Positions 59,089-64,000 of a DNA stretch of 64,000 nt are shown in pieces; position 1 is the stretch's first letter; every line of letters starts with the position of its first letter. A program made the position numbers and the translations under genes. Below the pieces are notes generated by a model. That model ran no database searches. It saw only the letters and a list, made by a program, of their open reading frames with translations, and was not told where the DNA came from. Origin of the DNA: Actinomadura nitritigenes (GTDB taxonomy: Bacteria; Actinomycetota; Actinomycetes; Streptosporangiales; Streptosporangiaceae); the NCBI RefSeq assembly GCF_017573545.1, contig NZ_JAGEOK010000019.1, positions 1-64,000 on the forward strand, written 5' to 3'.

Positions 59089-59409
59089 CTAGACCAGATC
59101 GTTCACGGTGTCGACCACGACCGTCCGATGGCTGACCGTCTCGTCATAGGTCAACAGCACGGCTCGTGCCTCCGGCTCCACCACGGCCGTCGTCATGTCG
59201 GTTCCAGCGAAAGCCCGTATGGCCTCATCGGACTCCCACAGGGTCATGACCTCCAGATCCACCAGGTCATCCCTGTCCAGGCGAAAGAGGTACGCGCCTC
59301 GGTGCCCGTCGAGGCGACGGAGCGTTGGCAGCACCGAGCCGGTGAAGTGCGCACGGTAGGCCTCCGCCCCCTCGGGGGTGGCGGTTGCGCGCCAGACTCT
59401 GGCGATCAT
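59089..59409 (-). CDS. Antibiotic biosynthesis monooxygenase (ABM)-fold protein
   Basis: 106 residues with a dimeric ferredoxin-like fold pattern: MIARVWRATATPEGAEAYRA, GHRGAYLFRLDRDDLVDLEV and LWESDEAIRAFAGTDMTTAV. The family includes cofactor-free monooxygenases and haem-degrading proteins; the substrate is unknown. ATG 59409 is chosen. A longer open frame upstream has no ribosome binding site. Confidence 0.78.
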   Translation of the reverse strand: MIARVWRATATPEGAEAYRAHFTGSVLPTLRRLDGHRGAYLFRLDRDDLVDLEVMTLWESDEAIRAFAGTDMTTAVVEPEARAVLLTYDETVSHRTVVVDTVNDLV

Positions 59410-60189
59410 GGCGGCTCCGGTTGTCGCTTGTACCCGTGTGCGGGCACCGACCATACCGCCCTACAAGACCCACAGGGGGTCATGTCCCAGCGCCCGTGCG
59501 GCTGGGGTCTGCGGGGTGGGCGCCGGTACGCGACCGGGCGCGCTCGGCCGCGCGTCGCTGGGCGACCTTGCTCGCCGGCCTGGTCCGCTCGGAGCAACGC
59601 GCGCCGGCCCACGTTCGCCCACGGCGTTGGTCCGTCGGCGCCGCTGGCGGCGCTGCACCTGCCGCTACGCGACCTGACCACTGCGCCGATCGGTGAACTC
59701 GCCTCCGGCGAACACCGCGCTCTGCTGCTGGACCTCTTCGCGTGGATGCGTTCAGGATTCGGCTTTGCGGTGGATATCCGCGGCATGGCATGTGGCGGTC
59801 TGGTGCCTTCCGCCAAGCGACTGTCCTTGATCATCGCCGCTACCGGAGATGGTGCCGTGCCCCTCGCCCAGGCCGAGGCACTGGCCGCCGCCCTCACCGA
59901 CTTCCTCGTTCAGCCACGCCCGGCCAGGGCACTCGGGTCAGCTGATGAAGGCGGCACCTGAGCACATCAGGGCGCGGATCCTGTGAGGTACCTCCGGGCG
60001 CCCCGTTGCTCGCGGGCTCGTGGATGGCCGACGACCGGCAATGCGCGTAGCCGCTCCCGCTAATCGGGTGCGGCTTCTCGGCGGATCAATGCGAGTCGAC
60101 TCCGAGGGTGAGCTGCGCTCCTGTGGTCGGGATACTCGGCGGTGTCCGCCGGAGCCGTTTCGCCGAGCCGCCGGTGGCAGAGTGAGGGC
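59410..60189. other. Long intergenic region with a coding-like fragment at about 59641-59961
   Basis: In the plus strand, 59641-59961 reads in one frame ALHLPLRDLTTAPIGELASG through HRALLLDLFAWMRSGF and LTDFLVQPRPARALG, with genome-like codon use and a stop at 59959. The sequence before it is protein-like only in other frames, so it looks like the 3' end of a frameshifted gene of unknown family. From 59962 to 60189 I see nothing. Confidence 0.35.
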
Positions 60190-63100
60190 ATGCGCGTTGC
60201 GATCCTCGGGCCGTTGTCGGTCACCGATCAGGGCGGTGGCGTCGCGGTGGGCGGTGCGCGGTTGCGGGTGCTGCTGGTCAGGCTGGCGTTGGAGCCGGGT
60301 CGGCCGGTGCCGGTGGATTCGCTGGTGCGGGCGGTGTGGCCGGACGGCGGCCCGGCCGATCGCGTGCACGCGTTGCAGGCGCTGGTCTCGCGGTTGCGGC
60401 GGGTGCTTCCCGAAGGGCGGCTGCGGTCGCTGCCTGGAGGATATGTCTTGGATATTGCATACGAGGCGGTTGACGCGCTGTCCTTCGAGCGCATGGCTCG
60501 CGACGGTGCGCGGGCCTTGCGGGAGGGCGACGCCTTTCGCGCGTCCGCCCTTCTGCGCGAGGCATTGGAGATGTGGAGAGGGGACGCGTTGGCGGACGCG
60601 GCGGGCCTGCCGTTCGCCGACGCCGCGGCCGTTCGGCTGGAGGAGTTGCGGCTCGCCGCGACGGAGGATCGTGTCGCCGCGGACCTCGCTACGGGAGCCG
60701 ATGAGGCAGGGCTCGTCGCGGAGCTGGAAGGGCTGGCGGCGCGGCATCCGCTGCGTGAGCGGGTGCAGGCGCTGCTGGTACGGGCTCTCCACCGTGCGGG
60801 ACGCCCCGCCGAAGCGCTGGCGGCGTACGAGCGGTTCCGGGACATCCTGGCCGAGGAAATGGGCGCCGACCCCGGGCCCGAGTCGCGGGAGGCCTACCTC
60901 GCCGTACTGCGATCGGCTCCGCCGGAGCGGCCGCGCGGGAACCTGCGCGCCCCGTCGACCAGCTTCGTCGGACGGGAGGACGAGCGCGCCTGGATCGGGA
61001 GCCGGCTCTGGGAGGGCCGGCTGGTCACGCTCGTGGGGCCGGGCGGTGCGGGCAAGACGAGGCTGGCGACGACCGTCGCGGCGGAGGTGGCCGGCCGGTT
61101 TCCCGGCGGAGTGTGGCTGGTGGAGTTGGCGGCGGTCGCCGCCCCCGGCGGGGTCCCGCGGGCGGTGGCCGAGGCGCTCGGGCTCCGCGATGGCGGGGGC
61201 TGGCGCGGCGCCGCGGAGGGACTGGTCGACGCCCTGGCGCTGGACGAGACGCTGATCGTCCTGGACAACTGCGAGCACGTGGTGGAGGCGGCCGCCCGGC
61301 TCGCCGACGACCTCCTCGGCCGCTGCCCCGGCCTGCGCATCCTCGCGACCAGCCGGGAACGGCTCGGGCTGGACGGGGAGGCGCTGTGCCCGGTCCCGCC
61401 GATGGACGAGGCGGAGTCGGCGCGCCTGTTCGGGGAGCGGGCGGCGGCGGTCCGGCGCGGCTTCGAGGTCGGTGCGGAGAACGCCGCCCTGGTCGGGGAG
61501 ATCTGCCGCCGGCTGGACGGGCTGCCGCTGGCGATCGAGCTGGCCGCCGCGCGGCTGCGCACGATGCCCGCCGAGCAGCTCGCCGCGCGGCTGGAGGACC
61601 GGTTCGCCCTGCTGGGCGGCGGCGCCCGCACGGCCTTGCCGCGGCATCGGACGCTGCGCGCCGTCGTCGCCTGGAGCTGGGACCTGCTGGACGGCCCCGA
61701 GCACCGGTTCGCCGCGCGGCTGTCGGTGTTCCCGGGGGCGATCGGCCCGGAGGGCGCGGCACGGGTCGGCGGACGGCCGGACGTCCTGGAGGCCCTCGAA
61801 GCGCTGGCCGACCGGTCGCTGCTCCAGGTGATCGACGGTCCGCGGCCGCGGTTCCGGATGCTGGAGACGATCCGCGAGTACGGGCTGGAGCAGCTGGAGG
61901 CGGCGGGGGAGACCGGCGAGGCGAGGGCGGCCCATCTGGCCTGCTTCCTCGATCTGGCCGAACGCGCGGAGCCCCACCTGCGCGGCGCCGGGCAGCTGCA
62001 CTGGATCGGACTGCTGGACGGCGAGCGCGACAACCTGTCCGCGGCTCTGGCGTGGGCGGTCGAGTCGGGCGACGCCGTGTCCGCCGTCCGCCTGGGGGCG
62101 GCGCTCGCCTCCTTCTGGATGATCCAGGGGGACCATGCCGAGGCGGCGCGGCGGTTGCGCCTCGCGCTCGGGATGCGGGGCGAGGACACCGTCCCCGGCG
62201 ATGCCGTCGCGGTCGCTCTGGGCGGGTACGCGTTCAACACCGTCCTGTCGGGCGGCGACGCCCGCGATGATCCGCTGCTGCGACGGTCACGACCGGGCGC
62301 GGCCGCCGGGCATCCGCTCGCCGCGCTCGCCGAACCGTCCGCCGCGCTGCTCGACGACGACCCCGTCCGCGGGCTCGCGGCCGTCGACCGCGGCCTGAGC
62401 GCGGAGCCGGATCCATGGGCGCGTGCCGCTCTGCACCTGGTACGGGCGATGCTGAACGGCAATCGCGGTGCCATGGACGAGGCCGCCCGCGACATCGCCG
62501 CGGCACTGGCGGGATTCCGGCGGTCCGGCGAGCGGGCGGGGCTGGCGCTGGCGCTGGCGTTCTCGGCCGAGGGACGGACGGTCGCGGGCGACTTCGAGAC
62601 CGCGATCGCCGAGCTGGAGGAGTCCGTCGAGCTGCTGCGCGAGCTGGGGCAGGAGAGCGGCGCGGGGATGCAGCGGGTGATGCTCGCGGTGGCGCGGGCC
62701 CGCTCCGGCGACGTCCGGCGGGCCCGGGACGAGCTCGCCGCGATGACCGGCCCAGGTACCGCGACGCCGGTCCGGCACCTCGTTCCCGCGCATCTCGCCC
62801 TCGGTGATCTCGCCCGCCACGACGGCGACGTCGGCCGGGCCCGCCACCACTACGCGGCCACCGAGCGGTACCTCGCCCGCGTCCCCGCCTACCCGCAGTT
62901 CGGTTCACTGCTGGAGACCGCGATGGCGCACCTGGCGATCGAGGCGGACGAGCCGGACGCGGCCCGCCGCCATCTCCGCAAAGCCCTCGCCCTGGCCATG
63001 GACGCGCCCGACCTGCCGATCGCCGCGGTCGCCGGCATCGCCGTCGCACGGCTGGGCGCCGCGTCCGTGCCCGATGCGGCGGCCGAGACCCTCGGCGCCG

Positions 63101-63273
63101 CTTCGGTTCTGCGCGGGGCGCCCGACGCGTTCAATCCCGATGTCGTCCAGGCGTCCCGGCAGCTGCGCCGCATCCTGGGGGAGCGCGCCTACCGGGACGC
63201 CTACGCGAAGGGCGCCGCCCGGAAGGTCCCGGACGCGCTCGCCCTTCTGGACGATCAGCTGCGCCGCCGGTAG
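60190..63273 (+). CDS. SARP/AfsR-type transcriptional regulator
   Basis: 1027 residues. N-terminal OmpR-like DNA-binding domain (about 1-90, RVAILGPLSVTDQGGGVAVG), a bacterial transcriptional activation (BTAD) domain (about 92-240, DALSFERMARDGARALREGD), an NB-ARC ATPase with P-loop GPGGAGKT near 283-290 and VLDNCEHVVEAAARLADDLL, then a long TPR-like C-terminus. This is the large SARP type that often controls specialised-metabolite genes. The target may be the neighbouring ABC exporter or genes beyond the window. ATG 60190 follows GTGAGGG. Confidence 0.9.
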   Translation: MRVAILGPLSVTDQGGGVAVGGARLRVLLVRLALEPGRPVPVDSLVRAVWPDGGPADRVHALQALVSRLRRVLPEGRLRSLPGGYVLDIAYEAVDALSFERMARDGARALREGDAFRASALLREALEMWRGDALADAAGLPFADAAAVRLEELRLAATEDRVAADLATGADEAGLVAELEGLAARHPLRERVQALLVRALHRAGRPAEALAAYERFRDILAEEMGADPGPESREAYLAVLRSAPPERPRGNLRAPSTSFVGREDERAWIGSRLWEGRLVTLVGPGGAGKTRLATTVAAEVAGRFPGGVWLVELAAVAAPGGVPRAVAEALGLRDGGGWRGAAEGLVDALALDETLIVLDNCEHVVEAAARLADDLLGRCPGLRILATSRERLGLDGEALCPVPPMDEAESARLFGERAAAVRRGFEVGAENAALVGEICRRLDGLPLAIELAAARLRTMPAEQLAARLEDRFALLGGGARTALPRHRTLRAVVAWSWDLLDGPEHRFAARLSVFPGAIGPEGAARVGGRPDVLEALEALADRSLLQVIDGPRPRFRMLETIREYGLEQLEAAGETGEARAAHLACFLDLAERAEPHLRGAGQLHWIGLLDGERDNLSAALAWAVESGDAVSAVRLGAALASFWMIQGDHAEAARRLRLALGMRGEDTVPGDAVAVALGGYAFNTVLSGGDARDDPLLRRSRPGAAAGHPLAALAEPSAALLDDDPVRGLAAVDRGLSAEPDPWARAALHLVRAMLNGNRGAMDEAARDIAAALAGFRRSGERAGLALALAFSAEGRTVAGDFETAIAELEESVELLRELGQESGAGMQRVMLAVARARSGDVRRARDELAAMTGPGTATPVRHLVPAHLALGDLARHDGDVGRARHHYAATERYLARVPAYPQFGSLLETAMAHLAIEADEPDAARRHLRKALALAMDAPDLPIAAVAGIAVARLGAASVPDAAAETLGAASVLRGAPDAFNPDVVQASRQLRRILGERAYRDAYAKGAARKVPDALALLDDQLRRR

Positions 63274-64000
63274 GCCGCCACCGCCAGCGGCGCGAACACC
63301 GCCAGGAACACCGCCGACCACACCAGCGTCAGCATCGCCTGGTGCGCGACCGGCCCGCCGATCAGCAGGCCGCGGCAGGCGTCCACGGCGTGGCTCACCG
63401 GATTCACCTTCACCCATGCCCGCAGCCAGCCTGGCAGGGTGCGGGTCGGCACGACCATGCTCGTCCCGAAGGCCAGCGGGAAGATGCCCAGGAACGCCAC
63501 CGACTGCACGATGACCTCCTCCCGGATCAGCACGCCGATCAGCACGGTGATCCAGCTCATGCAGAACCCGAGCGTCACCGCCAGCGCCGCCGCGCCGAGC
63601 GCCTTCAGCGGCCCGGTCTCGACGCGGAAGCCCAGCAGGTAGCCGGTGGCGAACAGCACCACCACGGCGACGGCGTAGCGGATCAGGTCGCCCAGGACCG
63701 AGCCGGCGAGCGGCGCCGACCGGCCGATGGGCAGGCTGCGGAACCGGTCGAACACGCCCTTCTTGATGTCGGTGTTGATGCTGAGCCCGGTCGCCAGCAT
63801 CCCGACCAGGATCGCCGTCATCACGAGCACGCCGGGGAAGATGTACTGCAGGTACCGGTGCGTCGAGCCCGACACCGCACCGCCGAACAGGTACACGAAC
63901 AGCAGCAGGAAGATGATCGGGACGAACAGGGCGTCGCTGAGGAGGCCCGGGTTCCGCCGGTTCTTGGTCAGGCTGCGGCCCGCCAGCAGCAGGCTGTGCC
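63255..64000 (-). CDS. ABC-2 type permease, DrrB-like (partial, 5' end outside window)
   Basis: The last about 248 codons of a minus-strand gene. It enters the window with LLLAGRSLTKNRRNPGLLSD and FVPIIFLLLFVYLFGGAV, continues YIFPGVLVMTAILVGMLATG, and ends LAVFAPLAVAAYRRRS. This is the membrane subunit of daunorubicin-resistance-type drug or lipid exporters. Its ATPase partner should lie just outside. Its 3' end overlaps the SARP gene 3' end by 19 bp. Confidence 0.87.
   Translation of the reverse strand, partial: HSLLLAGRSLTKNRRNPGLLSDALFVPIIFLLLFVYLFGGAVSGSTHRYLQYIFPGVLVMTAILVGMLATGLSINTDIKKGVFDRFRSLPIGRSAPLAGSVLGDLIRYAVAVVVLFATGYLLGFRVETGPLKALGAAALAVTLGFCMSWITVLIGVLIREEVIVQSVAFLGIFPLAFGTSMVVPTRTLPGWLRAWVKVNPVSHAVDACRGLLIGGPVAHQAMLTLVWSAVFLAVFAPLAVAAYRRRS

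Noticed and set aside
1..64000. rRNA, tRNA, CRISPR arrays, prophage or integrative element boundaries
   Set aside because: None could be recognised by reading. The only mobile-element trace is the IS481-type fragment near 57,206-57,406.

Overview
This is a very GC-rich, densely packed actinobacterial window: GTG and ATG starts, 4-base start/stop overlaps, and a SARP-type regulator, MocR regulator, class F sortase and SpoIIE/STAS proteins. A Streptosporangiales/Thermomonosporaceae-type filamentous actinomycete is plausible, but the genus cannot be fixed from the sequence. No rRNA, tRNA or CRISPR array was seen.

Positions 1 to about 47,140 read as one hypoxia/dormancy island. Gene after gene corresponds to a known member of the mycobacterial DosR (DevR) regulon or to anaerobic energy metabolism: at least six tandem universal stress proteins, a CBS-CBS-BON protein (compare Rv2626c), a pyridoxamine-oxidase-fold protein (Rv0080), a CtpF-like P-type ATPase (Rv1997), a DUF1876 protein (Rv1738) and nicotinate phosphoribosyltransferase (Rv0573c). 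Also present are a complete arginine deiminase operon (arcD-arcA-arcB-arcC), a GNAT/acyl-CoA synthetase fusion, a P1B-type ATPase fused to hemerythrin, a group 3b-like [NiFe] hydrogenase operon with hypC and a maturation protease, a class I fructose-bisphosphate aldolase, and a nine-gene V/A-type ATPase operon. Upstream of almost every transcription unit lies a 14-bp near-palindrome (GGGACCTTCGGCCC and variants such as GGGACCAAAGTCCC) matching the core of the DevR box. Many have a second, weaker copy 22-23 bp away. The genes for the regulator (DevR/DevS) are not in the window.

The inferred physiology is an oxygen-limitation programme. ATP comes from arginine (carbamate kinase) and glycolysis (aldolase), reductant is exchanged through the NAD(P)-linked hydrogenase, ion gradients are handled by a compact V/A-ATPase and P-type pumps, and proteins and ribosomes are protected by USPs, OsmC, the DUF1876 protein and a Bpa-like protein. 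Three cyclic-nucleotide-binding-fold proteins without a DNA-binding domain, and a 102-residue stand-alone histidine-kinase dimerisation-like domain lacking its histidine, are candidate unknown regulators.

From about 47,200 to 64,000 the DevR-like boxes stop and the content becomes ordinary accessory chromosome: a BBE-type FAD oxidoreductase, a further USP, a fused 5-oxoprolinase/hydantoinase, a CapA-like lipoprotein, a divergent MocR/YczE pair with a candidate operator, an IS481-type remnant, several hypotheticals, a SARP/AfsR regulator and the start of an ABC-2 permease gene.
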